Positions 12,721-22,994 of a stretch of 64,000 nt of DNA are shown here, one piece after another; positions within the stretch are counted from its first letter, which is position 1; the number at the start of each line of letters is the position of its first letter. The notes under the pieces were generated by a model, which saw only the letters and a program-made list of their open reading frames with translations, was not told the DNA's origin and did no database searches. Position numbers and translations under genes: made by a program. This DNA comes from Coptis chinensis (Eukaryota; Streptophyta; Magnoliopsida; Ranunculales; Ranunculaceae), in the NCBI GenBank assembly GCA_015680905.1, contig CM027377.1:27676501-27740500 (forward strand), written 5' to 3'.

Positions 12721-14400
12721 TTAAAATTACACATGTATAATATGCCTTATATTGTTGTGATTTCCTTAGGGTGTGTTCTGTTTTGTAGTTGTGTGGTCAA
12801 TATTGTGAAAGTGTTGTTCACAATTGGTTTAGGGTAAGGATTTTACTGTGAACATTCCACGTATTGGCTTCATACATGTTTGTGGAGTCCATAAATCATA
12901 TTTTCTTATGTGAGACTACTTGTAACTTAAACATCACTACTCCTTTGTATCCAAACCTCGTGGCATGTGGAATTAATGGCTGAGTTTGCAGCTCATATCC
13001 CATTTTTTTCTCTTATTCTTCAAAGTCTTTTCATTTCTCTTCTCTTTCCAAAGAAAGACAAAAAGACCACCACTAAATTCAGGTACCACCTTCTTTTTCT
13101 TCATCTTCTCTGACTTTTTTTCTTATAAATGACCAAGCAAGAGTTTTTTTTTTTTTTTCCATCTTGGGGTCTTTTTTGCATAGCATTTACACAACTTATT
13201 TTTATTGGATCTCTCATTTCTTTTCGAGCCCATTCTTGTTAATAAACAAGTATACACATAATTTTAACGACCATGTGTTTTGCTCCTATATAAATTTTGT
13301 TAGTTTCACTAGACTATATTTTTGAGCAAGTGGGAATGAAAGGAATGATCATAGGTATTGGAAGGAGTTTTCTTCTGTATGAATAAAGTAATAAATTATA
13401 TGTCTATGATTGATTGTTTGTAGCTTTCTCCTTTTTTTTTCCCATGTTACTATGTTAGGTGAGTGGTCATGTACTCGTGTTTTTTTTCTTCCTTTATGAC
13501 TTTTAGTGAATGTAGTAAGCAAATGCGTGTGAAATGGACCCAAGATCTCTGAAGATGAAATGTAAAAGTTTTAATAATTAATGATTTAAGACTCTAGTTT
13601 ATGACTGTCATAATCAAAGCTACTGAATTATAGATGCCCCCTGCTTTTGGTTTTTGACTAATAGATCTGGGCTGATCTCTTTTTCACTAAATTTCGTATG
13701 TTGGTTAAATTTTTACTTTTAAAATTATTAGAATTACACAATTCTTGCTTTAGATCCAAGTTTGGTCGATTCGTATCCATGCGTCCGTATATTTTTTTTG
13801 GATAAATAGATTTTATTAGAATGGACTTTGCACTATTGCACTATTTTCTTTACTTTTTAACATCCTAGCTTGGTTGACACTTGCCAGTTGTGTTATGGTT
13901 TTGATTGTGTATGTCTTTGTTCGTTTGCGGTTTAAATTGTTTATGAAAGGCTGAAATTTCCACTTTCTAAAAATTGAAAGTGTGAATGAAGCTTCATGAG
14001 CTATTCCAACTTACAACTTAGAAGTGTCTGTTTGTGTTGGGAGTACTTGGGGACCCAAATTAAACCTAATTTAGTTGGCCTATGCTAGGTGCATAGGCAC
14101 CGCCACTTGAGGCACTTGCAAATTGCAACCACATCGCTTACTTCATCTCTAATATATGAAACATCAACTACATACTTCCCCACCACACGAAAAGACGAGT
14201 GATTCTAGGGTGTCTAGGTTTATAGTTAGCCTGGCACTCCGGCCTCACTGATCCTAAATGAATAAACATATATAGCTATATAATAAAGAATACATTCTTG
14301 CTCAAATAGTATATATAACTCTACAAATTTTGGAAACTCATTTAATACGCAGTGAAGTTTAGACTTCCTTAGTAAATAAATAAAAGCACACCAAGCGAGA
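12721..14400. other. CACTA interior without recognisable gene
   Basis: AT-rich DNA with pyrimidine tracts (12990-13160) that look like UTR or promoter sequence from further captured genes. No protein similarity could be read in any frame. 14396-14435 is a GAAGAA-rich tract probably belonging to the leader of the ACR fragment that follows. Confidence 0.4.
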
Positions 14401-14577
14401 AGAGAAGAAGAAGAAGAAGAGAGAAAACTCAGTTACTTTCTTCTTGTTGTACTACTGTTTTCAGAATCTACAGAGAGGTTTCTGTTTATAAGTTTCTTTA
14501 ATAAACAGAGAGACTAGTCAGTGGTTAAGGAAACTTTTTTGTTTTGTTTCGTGAGAAGCAAGGAATTTGATTTTATA

Positions 14578-15282
14578 ATGGGTATGTCTCTTTTCTTCTC
14601 GTTTCCAATTGTTCTGTGACTCTAATGGGTTCGTTTTTTTTTTCTAATCACTTTTTTAACTGGTTGTTTTTAAAGGGTTTTCTAGTTCCTTTCTTGTTGA
14701 ATTAGTCACTTATGGGGTGGTCTTGTTTTGGTTGATGGGTTTTCTTCAATTAATTCAGTTTTTTGTTCTTTCACTATTTTTTTGGTATGTGATATCCAAT
14801 CCTGGGGGGTTGTTTCTAATTAACTGTAAACATGATTATTAAATTTTTCAGAGTATGACATCAGTTGTTCATGGGATCCAAAAGATGAATATGAGAAATT
14901 CATAAGAAGAATGAATCCACCCAGGTACAAAATTTACTTTTTTCCATGTAGTTAAAAAGTCACTTTTAAGACAACCCAGTATAATGAGTTGTATGAAAAC
15001 TTATTATGTTCTCTTTGTACTTTTCAGGGTTGTAATTGACAATGAAGCTAGCAAGATTGCAACAGTTATTAGAGTAAGCCTTGTTTTATTTCCCTTTTAT
15101 GAATCACGGGTGTTTGTATCCGGTTGGCATTTTCCCTGATTTTTGTTTACTTTGTAATGAAGGTTGATAGTGCAAACAAACATGGTATTCTTCTTGAAGT
15201 TGTACAAGTTCTTCTTGATATGAACCTAGCTTATTGTTACCAAAGCTTATATTTCTTCAGATGGAGGCTAGTTTATGGATCG
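14578..15282 (+). pseudogene. 5' part of an ACT-domain-repeat (ACR) gene captured in the CACTA element
   Basis: ACR proteins are plant proteins with several ACT (amino-acid binding) domains. Four exons keep the family's structure: ATGG (14578-14581), 14852-14924, 15028-15073 and 15163-15282, all with GT-AG borders. Joined they read MEYDISCSWDPKDEYEKF, then FIRRMNPPRVVIDNEASKIA, then VDSANKHGILLEVVQVLLDM and TKAYISSDGG. The next codon, Trp in the family, is TAG (Trp to stop), followed by FMD. Only the start of the first ACT domain is present. The 5' UTR and perhaps the promoter were captured with it. It is a truncated genomic fragment. Confidence 0.82.
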
Positions 15283-15788
15283 GTAAGGTTTCTTTTTAAT
15301 ATTGGTAATGTACATTATTTTCTCCGGAACTTCTTTTTATGTTAGTGTGTGTGTGTAAATGATTGAGTTTCATTTTATTTTTCTACAATTGGAAGTTTAT
15401 TTACTGCTTTAACGCTTTTATAGAACGATCTTGGGAATATTGTTGGCATGAGTAGTTTTGGTGAAAACCCTAAAGTGATCATTCTATGAGTTCCATAATG
15501 TTTTTATCATAACCTATGTTTGTTGGTTGGGAAGATATTCTAGTGTTTTTAGTTTTTAGTTTGTTAGAGTGTTCTGTTTATTTATTGGGAAGGAAAGGAT
15601 ACTTTTATTTGTTATATATTAGGAATTTTGTCTTCTTTCCTTTTCATCTTTATTGTCGTAGCATCATCATACACCTATTCACAAATATTAATGAACTCAA
15701 TCAATTAATCTGTTCAACACTCCACCCTCTCGTGAAGGCTGTGGTTTGACCATTTTTTATTGATTTATTTGGAAGAGTTGCATGCAGG
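15283..15788. other. CACTA interior between ACR and SEC14 fragments
   Basis: T-rich DNA with no recognisable protein. The last part may be the intron before the SEC14-like exon, because it ends in TGCATGCAG. Confidence 0.4.
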
Positions 15789-16730
15789 TTTTGATGTTGA
15801 ATAGTTCATGTCTTATGTGTATTACGTTGCAAGTTTTGAGGGGTTCTCTAGCCATGACAAACGAAGAGAAAGGAGCCATGAAGAACGAAGAGAAAGGAAG
15901 TCAGATTTTGAAAATTCAGAAGATGAAAGGATGACAAGAATTGGATCTTTGAGGAAGAAAGCAATCAATGCGTCCACCAAATTTAGACATTCCCTTAAGA
16001 AAAAGAGCAGTCGAAGGAAAAGCGACCCTCGAGTTAGTTGTGTTTCAATTGAGGATGTTTGGGACGTTGAGGAGCTGTAGGCTGTAGATTCATTTCGTCA
16101 AGCATTGATTTTTGATGAATTTTGCCTGCAAGACATGACAATTATCACATGATGTTGAGGTACTCTCTCTATCATACCTTTTGTTAAAAGGAATAATTTT
16201 TTTATTTCTTCATGTCTGCATACATTAGTATTTTTAGAATGTTTATGTTATGTCAAGTTTGAGGTTATAATGGAGACAATACTTTTTTTAACTTAAAGTT
16301 CTCAAGGTTGACATTTTGCCTCCCTTCTAATGAGCATATGCTTGTCTGGTAATGAAAAGTTTGATGATAATTGCTCAATTAAATTTGTGAATATCAATTC
16401 TCTTATGGGTTCTGTATGTATGTGTGTTTTTTGTTTGTTTGTTTGCATGCTAATGGATTATTTAAATTGCAGATTCTTAAAAGCAAGAAAGATGGACGTT
16501 GAGAAAGCAAAGCACATGTGGGCTGAAATGATTCAGTGGAGAAAGGAGTTTGGTGCTGACACTATTTTGGAGGTAATATTTTTTTTTATACGACGATGGA
16601 GGATCTCTCAAGTGCCTCATTTATCTTGTTGGATTGACATGTTTATTATGTTGGTTCATTCATTAGGATTTTGAATTCCAAGAGTTGGATGAAGTCTTAA
16701 AGCATTACCCCCAGGGTCATCATGGGTTGT
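15789..16730 (+). pseudogene. Fragment of a SEC14-like phosphatidylinositol transfer protein (SFH type)
   Basis: SFH proteins exchange phosphatidylinositol and phosphatidylcholine between membranes. Three exons match the N terminus of the plant family: 15789-16159, 16473-16572 and 16667-16730. Readable blocks are [40 protein letters not shown] and [11 protein letters not shown]. An in-frame TAG then replaces Gln, and AVDSFRQALI follows. A frameshift comes before HDNYHMMLR. The second exon gives [20 protein letters not shown] and the third [21 protein letters not shown] 24-bp tandem duplication encodes a repeated [12 protein letters not shown] near 15855-15900. The lipid-binding SEC14 domain proper is missing. 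The third exon is cut at GGG and fused to an ACR sliver. Confidence 0.82.
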
Positions 16731-16900
16731 AATTGACAATAAAGCTAGCAAGACTGCGTATTATCAATGAGCCTACTGCTGTTTATTTGGCTTATGGTTT
16801 TGAGAAGAAAAACAATGAAACCATTCTTGTAATGAGCCTACTGCTGCTTATTTGGCTTATCGCTTTAAGAAGAAAAACAATGAAACCATTCTTGTATTTA
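16726..16900 (+). pseudogene. ACR exon sliver fused to an HSP70 fragment with 65-bp tandem duplication
   Basis: 16726-16758 repeats the start of ACR exon 3 seen at 15028 (GGTTGTAATTGACAAT, then AGCTAGCAAGA). It joins directly to an HSP70 ATPase-domain piece reading LRIINEPTAVYLAYGFEKKN, the family's conserved RIINEPTAAALAYG block. The DNA unit 16767-16831 is repeated at 16832-16896 with few changes, so NEPTA...ETILV is encoded twice, the second time in another frame. Nothing else of HSP70 is present. Confidence 0.78.
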
Positions 16901-16964
16901 TTGTTTATTGTAGGTTTAGTTGGTCTCGCTACAAAATATGAGAAATTATTATTTTTTTAATAGC

Positions 16965-17305
16965 AACCCATCAGCAACGGTTTATAACCGTTACAAACGA
17001 ATTTTAAATTATTTTTTTTAAATTAACTAACAACTTTGCAACGGTTAAAAACTGTTGGTAAAAATTTTAACAAATTACCAACGCTTAAAAAGCGTTGCAA
17101 AGGTTTTAAATATGTGTACGCAATAGTTATAATAAGCGTTGGAAAGTTCTGCTTGCAACGCTTTTTAAGCGTTGGAAATTTCTGTTTGCAACGCTTTTTA
17201 AGCGTTGCAAATATTTCCAACACTTTACCGACGCCATATTTGCAACGCTTAAAAAGCGTTGCGAAAATTATTATTAGCAACGCTTTTTTGCCGTTGCAAA
17301 TAGCC
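16965..17305. repeat. Right subterminal repeats of the CACTA element
   Basis: At least eight inverted units of the form GCAACGCTTTTTAAGCGTTG lie in about 340 bases, many nearly perfect palindromes. They end 15 bases before the CACTA terminus. An apparent open frame across them is a product of the repeats. Confidence 0.8.
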
Positions 17306-17360
17306 TGTTATGGTGTGGTGTTTGTTGTTGAAGAATTTATTTACGATGGAGATGTTGTAG

Positions 17361-17567
17361 TTTGGAATAAAACTCATGGGCTTTCCATTTTAGAGATAGT
17401 CTGGTCAAGCCCACTCAAAGGTAGTTTGGCTATTTTTATAAAAAACGAAAATTATATTATTATAAAATGGGTTGACCACAGTCAACTGAGATGACTCAAG
17501 GTCAATCGATAGAAGTAGGTTTAAAGCCTAATAATCGATAATTTTAGGACCTATCCCTAAATAACCA
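17361..17567 (-). repeat. Right terminal inverted repeat of MULE-1
   Basis: Reverse complement of the left arm, followed by the TTTTCAATA duplication at 17568-17576. The 40 bases between the CACTA TSD and this repeat (17321-17360) continue the DRE2 3' flank. Confidence 0.85.
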
Positions 17568-17576
17568 TTTTCAATA

Positions 17577-18884
17577 CCTAAAAGCCTCCGAAAATAATCA
17601 ACTAAAGTGTTACAACTCTATGAAATGCCACTTTCATAGTTATTTATTTCTAAGTTGGGTTGGACCAATTTTGTGCAACAGGCTCAATGGGATGCAATTT
17701 TGGTGTTAAATTTGGTGCGCCACTTTGATGGCAAGACAAGATTGTTACTAGTTGTATAACAACTGACCGTGTGGAATAAAAAATAATCAAATAAAAACTT
17801 ATAATTTTTAAACCAAATAATCAAATAATAAAGCAAATCTCGAAAATCACTATTATGTAAAGGAACGATACATAAGCAAATCACACGTCTTGTATTATCT
17901 TTCGATTATGTTATGGCCGGAGTTTCACACATAAATGATATAATTGAATTGGAAAAAATAGTTCGAGAAGTGAAAAATAATTTATGGTATCATAGGCTCC
18001 AAATGTTTTTATTTTTTTCGTCATTTCTTTTCATCGTATAGTACCGTACCATGAAAACTTTTGTATGTCTCTCATTGGCAACACACTCCTCAATAGTTCA
18101 TATTTGTTTTCAATATGATATATTTAGATAAAACAATATATATATAAGCTCGTACCATACGTCTCATTATTTATATGTAATCTCTACTACTTCAATATAT
18201 TGTTACAATTGTTTATTTGTTTTTCTCTTCTTCTATAGTACGGGGCATTTTTTCATCTTGTTTGTAGTAGCGTGGCATATTCGATGGAAAGATGAAAGCA
18301 GTGAACAAGGCTAGTGCCGCTATTAGTAAGTATGTGGGCTTAGAAGCATATGCTTGCAAGTTTCCTACGGCCGGAACAAGCTTCTTTTAGGCTAGGTTCA
18401 ATTAATGTAGTCACACAAGAAAACGGATGCAATTTAGCGCAACGTGGACTTCGATCAGAGGGCGCTCATCTGTTGCTTGTTGGAGGAGAGAAGATACTAA
18501 GACCGAACTCGTCTCTTGGGGCTGCAAGTAGTAGTGGGCTAATGAGCTTGGTGCTGTGGCTGCTATTCGAATGCTAAGGGTGTCGAACTTTAAAAGATGA
18601 ACGCCATAACTGATCCAAACGTGTTATATATATGTGATTCTTGTTTTGGTTCTTTCGAGTGACAATGCTAGAGTTTGGAGCTATCAGGAATTGGAAAATT
18701 GTGAAGATTGTTGTTGATCACGTGGCTATAACTCTCTCCCATGTTGTAGTACTGGAAGAGTTTCAGTTGATGATAGAGAAGTTGGTGGACCAGAACCGAG
18801 CAATGCAATAGGCTAAGAAAGATGCTTTGATGGCGAGTCGGGCAGGGAACGCTTTCAAAAGGTGATGAGCAAGGGGATGAGGAG
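17577..18884. other. Intergenic, no recognisable gene
   Basis: AT-rich and without similarity that I can read. 18280-18870 is less AT-rich than its surroundings and could be very old coding or transposon DNA, but every frame has many stops and no motif. Confidence 0.4.
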
Positions 18885-19356
18885 TAGACCTGTCAATGGG
18901 GCGGGACAAGCCTGAAGCCGAATTGAAACCAAAATGATAAGATAATGACTTAGACTTCACATTTAGTCTAATAAGATTATTGGGCCAGGTCTGGACATAT
19001 TATTGTCCGGTCTGATAATGGTCTGGCCCGAAATCTATGGTAGATTTGTGTGTTTTATAGTTAATATTAGTAATATATTTACTAATATTGTACATAGAAA
19101 ATTGGAAACAATGTTGGTCATTGTTGTGCTTGCCACATAAGAGATAAGGGTTTGACTCTTGTTACTTATAAATTTGATTGATTTTTAGGAAAAAAAAATA
19201 GTTTCCATGTATATTGCTAACGGACCTAGGCCTGGCTCAAATTTGAACTTGTCCAATAAGACCTAGACTGGGCCTGGACTCGAAAATTCGTATATGTTCT
19301 GGGTCGGGCCTGGACCTAGGTGTGTCCTGTTCAGGTCTGGCCCATTGACAACCCTA
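18885..19356. mobile_element. hAT-type MITE
   Basis: The left end TAGACCTGTCAATGGGGCGG pairs with the right end, which reads TAGGGTTGTCAATGGGCC on the other strand. The 8-bp flanks ATGAGGAG (18877-18884) and ATGAAGAG (19357-19364) differ at one base. An 8-bp TSD and TAGGG-type ends are typical of hAT elements. The interior is rich in GGGCCTGG/CCAGGCCC words and has no ORF. Confidence 0.75.
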
Positions 19357-19364
19357 ATGAAGAG

Positions 19365-19991
19365 GCTAATGCATTCGACTTTGATAAATTATGTAATGGA
19401 GATTTGTATAAAGGATATAAGGAGGTTTCATTAGAGATGAGATCATTCCGACTTCATTCCATGTGATAAACCGCTTGTCTTACAAAGTATTTATTTGTTT
19501 TTAGGGGCATTAGTTTTTCTATTTTAGTTGGGAATGCACTCCCTGATTGTCTTGATTGATTGATGGGTGATGAGAGAAGAGTTTTTCAAGTTATAGCGAT
19601 ATATCTCTAACAATTTTTTCAAACGCAAATAAAGATTTCTTAAATTTGATTAGGTAGAAGAATGTCACAACAAGAAATGGTTGTGACTATTACAATTAAC
19701 CAGTTAATATAATCTATGGATATATCTCTAACATATCTACATAGCAACCCAAACACACGGTTGGCGTCTTTATCCAAGCTAACATAATCATGCTTACAAC
19801 AATTTAAAGGAAATAATCGATCTTAAACTTTTTGTATTTATATGTTAAACTAACCATCGCCCAATACAAAATAAGTAAGCACGATCTTTAAAATGCTACT
19901 TTTCAACTTTAATTTTACCTTCCTTCAACTGAATTTTGTATTAGTGATGGTTATTCTTGATTTGATAACTTATTTGGGACGAGCAATCAGA
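19365..19991. other. Intergenic, no gene seen
   Basis: AT-rich sequence between the hAT MITE and duplicated segment A. No open frame or repeat border was recognised. Confidence 0.45.
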
Positions 19992-20287
19992 TTAAGAAAT
20001 TGGTAAAAATTCTTTTTCCTTCTAAATTTATGATTAATTGGGGTTTGTTTAATTTTTCAAATTAATCTTGAGTTTTGGATAACATGGGTTGAGAATTGAG
20101 AGAACATAACGAATATATTATTGTACATAATGAATATATTATAGCAATTTGTTATATAATATTGTTTGGATTAGTTTCGCAATTTTATTTATTTTTGTGA
20201 AATTGGGTTTTCTTAGTTTTTGGATTTTTATTTGTTTGAGACTGTACCTTATTGCTTCAATAGTAGTAATAGCACTGCAGTATGATC

Positions 20288-20790
20288 TACGGGTGTGCAT
20301 GGGTACCCAATTACCCAAAATCGAACTGGAACCATTTAAAGAGGTTCTGGGTCTTAAAATGTTAGACGCATTAAAAGTGGGTCTTCAAGAACCGAACCAA
20401 TAAAGAACCTGAAACCATTTGAACTGAATATAGTAAAAAACCGATGGGTATCTGAACTGAAACAGGAACTGATTATTATGATTTTGATATATATAGTTTA
20501 GTATTATACTACACTAAATAAACGCACACCCAAACATTAATTATAATATATAGTTTTTGTTGTTAGATGTATAAAAGTCTACTAAATATAATGTGTGTTA
20601 TTAAATACATGTTTTATATAATATTACGTTAAACATGTGTTTTATAAATGTTAATAATAATATCAATGTCTACATACATGTATACTATGAATTAACTAAT
20701 ACATCAGATATATTAACTGATAAACGTGTACATGTTTGCTATATTACACGAATAGGATAATGATCGAATTCGTGCAGTGCTAACTAACTC
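20288..20790. mobile_element. Truncated hAT-type non-autonomous element, copy A
   Basis: Begins TACGGGTGTGCATGGGTACC after GTATGATC. Those eight bases equal the right-hand target duplication of the full copy at 24964-24971, so both come from one insertion that was later duplicated. The right half was lost in the 1.3-kb deletion. Confidence 0.65.
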
Positions 20791-21089
20791 TAAACAAACA
20801 AACAAACAAAAAATTTGATTGAGTTAATGACATAATTGAAACTAAAGTTAATACAATTTTTTTTTCAATGATATAAAACTAAAGTTAATACCCAATTTGA
20901 TCTTATCATTCCCATTCTTGATTGTGTATTTGTGTTTATTTCAGTTTTTAAACTTACCCCACTAATTCCATCTTAACCCACTAATTCATTCTATCTTAAC
21001 TTACCCCAGGAGAAGAAAATTAGTGGAATAGGCAATTGAGGCATTTTGTAATTAGATTGCATTCCTCTTTGGGGGTCTGTTTCCATTTG

Positions 21090-21569
21090 TAGGACAAGAC
21101 CAGAGATGGAGGGCGTTGTTATTGCAATACCCCGACTTTTGAAAATTCCACTTGAGATGCTCCTTGATACCCGTGTATTGGAGGGAATGAACCAAAGGCT
21201 CAGTCACACTACAGGTCATTTCTTTGGAGTCAGATGATCATGGAAGTTCCAGGTAATATTTTGTTCTTGTTTATATAATGTTGAAGTTGATTTCAAGCAC
21301 ATATATATGTTTCAAGTGTAACTATGTAATACTCCATTGACTATATGCAGGTTGCAAATTACTACTGTGATCGTATGCATTCAACTCCAATTGAGAATAT
21401 AGAGATATTGAAACAAGGGTTGAGTAATGGTAGCATCATGGATGATTGGAAGAGACAATGGAAAAAAAAACCTTCATCAATTGCTTTATCAAAGTTGATG
21501 AAGTTGGTGGAAAAGTCAACAGAGGAGGTGGTGATGGGTATTTCATACGTTTCTTCTTATGCTTATTAG
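21090..21569 (+). pseudogene. Two-exon fragment of an unidentified host gene, copy A
   Basis: The first exon reads MEGVVIAIPRLLKIPLEML and DTRVLEGMNQRLSH; four bases are lost relative to copy B, which shifts the frame. It ends at CCAG before GTAATATT. The second exon begins after TGCAG at 21350 and reads VANYYCDRMHSTPIENIEIL and KQGLSNGSIMDDWKRQWK. I do not recognise the protein. It lies inside a MULE remnant whose right end is at about 21860, which suggests capture by a transposon. Confidence 0.5.
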
Positions 21570-21699
21570 ATTTGCTTTTTAAGAGTTTGAATGAAGAAGA
21601 CATAACCTATTAGTTGTTGGATTATATGTAAGATTATTACACGTGACATCTTTTTAATTGGGGAAAAATAAGAAACATGTGTTTGCCATGTGATGGGTA

Positions 21700-21869
21700 T
21701 TTCAGACATTATATCAATTTTTATGATTTGAGTCAAGTAACAGTCAACCTATGGTCAAACTAGTTAAGTGACGGGAGTAAGACCAATATGTAATTATACA
21801 TTATTTGGTCCTTAATGTCTAATTTCTTATTATCAACTAGGACCAATACCTAAAAACCCCCAATAAAAT
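21700..21869 (-). repeat. Right MULE terminal repeat remnant, copy A
   Basis: Copy of the right terminus at 26750-26898. On the minus strand it begins GGGGTTTTTAGGTATTGGTC, and it is flanked by CAATAAAAT at 21861-21869. The matching left terminus was removed by the deletion in copy A. Confidence 0.6.
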
Positions 21870-22240
21870 TTCCAAAAGACATTTATACTTTATTGTTTAT
21901 TTTTCTTATAACACTCTCATCCATATTACAATATTGTGTTATGTAATATTTTGGTACTACAGAATTTCAGCATGATATGCACCATAAGGTGCTATAACAA
22001 CATATCATTTCCCCATGTTGTATTAAACTCTAGCTACTCTTATCATTGAATCCAACATAAACTCATATGTTTATTTTACCATTTGTAGGACTGATAACTC
22101 CAAAGAATCTGAAGGCAATACAAATAATAAAGCGGTACCAATATACCATGTACAGGGAATGAGAATAAAGAAGGCTACTAGGTTCACTTATCTTATTATT
22201 TGTTACCAACAATTACTAATTAATAGGAAATATATAACAA

Positions 22241-22269
22241 GCCCAGCCATCGGCGGGCATATTTGCTAG
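22241..22269 (+). mobile_element. Helitron-like 3' terminus (copy A)
   Basis: GCCCAGCCATCGGCGGGC folds into a 7-bp stem with one bulged A and a short loop, and CTAG followed by T comes 8 bases later. A GC-rich hairpin just before CTRR with insertion before T is the Helitron 3' signature. Two more copies are at 22877-22905 and 27284-27313. I could not place a 5' TC end. Confidence 0.5.
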
Positions 22270-22305
22270 TTTATATGTAATATCTTTACATCTATATATT
22301 TTTAT

Positions 22306-22660
22306 AAACGAGAAGTGACATTTAAGAAATTCTTTGAAGTAAAGAACATTAAATCCATTTTCTTAATATAGGTGCTAGAATACATATATAGTTTAATAAG
22401 TGCCTTATATAAGAAATTCTTCGAAGTAAAAAACATTAAATCAATTTTCTTAATGCAGGTGCTAGAATACATATATAGTTTAATAGGTGACATTTAAGAA
22501 ATTCTTCGAAGTAAAAAATATTAAATCCATTTTCTTAATATAGGTGCTAGAATACATATATAGTTTAATAGATATATGTATTCTAGCACCTACATTAAAA
22601 AAATAGATTTAATATTTTTTACTTCGAAAATTTTCTTAAATGTCACTTCTCGTTTATAAA
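22306..22660. repeat. Palindromic element with internal tandem units
   Basis: The left part ATAAACGAGAAGTGACATTT...TTCGAAGTAAA is matched by its reverse complement ending at about 22660. Between them the unit AAGAAATTCTTCGAAGTAAA...GGTGCTAGAATACATATATAGTTTAATA occurs three times on one strand and once inverted. A transcript would fold into a long hairpin. Related partial copies lie at 22915-22990 and 27345-27550. Confidence 0.75.
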
Positions 22661-22911
22661 TACTCTTACCATTGAATCCAATATAAGCTCATATGTTTAT
22701 TTTACCATATTTGTAGGACTCACAACTCCAAAATAATCTGAAGGCAATGAAAACAATGAATTAAAGCGGTAACAATATATACCATGTACATGGAATGAGA
22801 GTGAAGAAGGCTACTAGGTTCACTTATCTTATTGGTTGTTACCAAAAATTACTAATTAACAGGAAATATGTTGCAAGCCCAGCCATCGGTGGACATATTT
22901 GCTAGTTTATA
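22655..22911 (+). repeat. Second copy of the Helitron-like tail
   Basis: Repeats 22045-22275 with small changes, from CATTGAATCCAA through GGCTACTAGGTTCACTTATC to the hairpin and CTAG (22902-22905). Its presence on the far side of the palindrome shows a local duplication that copy B lacks. Confidence 0.6.
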
Positions 22912-22994
22912 TATTGTTATAAACGAGAAGAGACATTTTAGAAATTCTTTGAAGTAAAAAACATTAAATACATTTTCTTAATATATAGGTGTGG

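Larger units (their letters stand above)
11093..17320. mobile_element. CACTA (En/Spm-type) element nested in MULE-1, carrying several host gene fragments
   Basis: The left end begins CACTACACCATAATAGGATA. The right end on the other strand begins CACCACACCATAACAGGCTA; both continue into TTTGCAAC. A 3-bp duplication TTT flanks it (11090-11092 and 17321-17323). Inside both ends are many GCAACGCTTTTTAAGCGTTG-type subterminal repeats. CACTACA ends, 3-bp TSD and subterminal repeats define CACTA transposons. No tnpA/tnpD/transposase reading was found, so it is non-autonomous. The interior carries fragments of an SDN exonuclease, an ACR protein, a SEC14-like protein and an HSP70, all on the plus strand. 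It landed in the 3' flank of the DRE2 copy. Confidence 0.85.
9863..17567. mobile_element. Pack-MULE (MULE-1) carrying a DRE2 copy, interrupted by a CACTA element
   Basis: The left end begins GGGCTATTTAGGGATTGGTCC. The right end, read inward on the other strand, begins TGGTTATTTAGGGATAGGTCC. Similarity continues for about 240 bases on the left (9863-10101) and 207 on the right (17361-17567), ending at TTTATTCCAAA. The left arm has an extra segment of about 30 bases. Both sides carry the 9-bp duplication TTTTCAATA. Without the nested CACTA element and its 3-bp duplication the element would be about 1.47 kb and would hold almost nothing but a DRE2 cDNA-like copy. No transposase is present, so it is non-autonomous. 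Long TIRs, 9-bp TSD and host-derived cargo are the definition of a Pack-MULE. Confidence 0.85.
19992..22500. repeat. Duplicated segment, copy A (partly deleted)
   Basis: Aligns by eye with copy B (about 23767-27530) in the same orientation. Matching blocks are 19992-20790 with 23767-24520 and 20793-22500 with 25838-27480. The 1.3 kb between these blocks in copy B is missing here, with the junction at a short CTCTA/TCTA match. Copy B therefore keeps the older arrangement. Confidence 0.8.

Noticed and set aside
17036..17494. 152-codon open frame at the CACTA right end
   Set aside because: It runs through palindromic subterminal repeats and into the MULE TIR; no protein similarity.
18280..18870. 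Less AT-rich stretch that might be an old gene
   Set aside because: All frames have frequent stops and no recognisable block.
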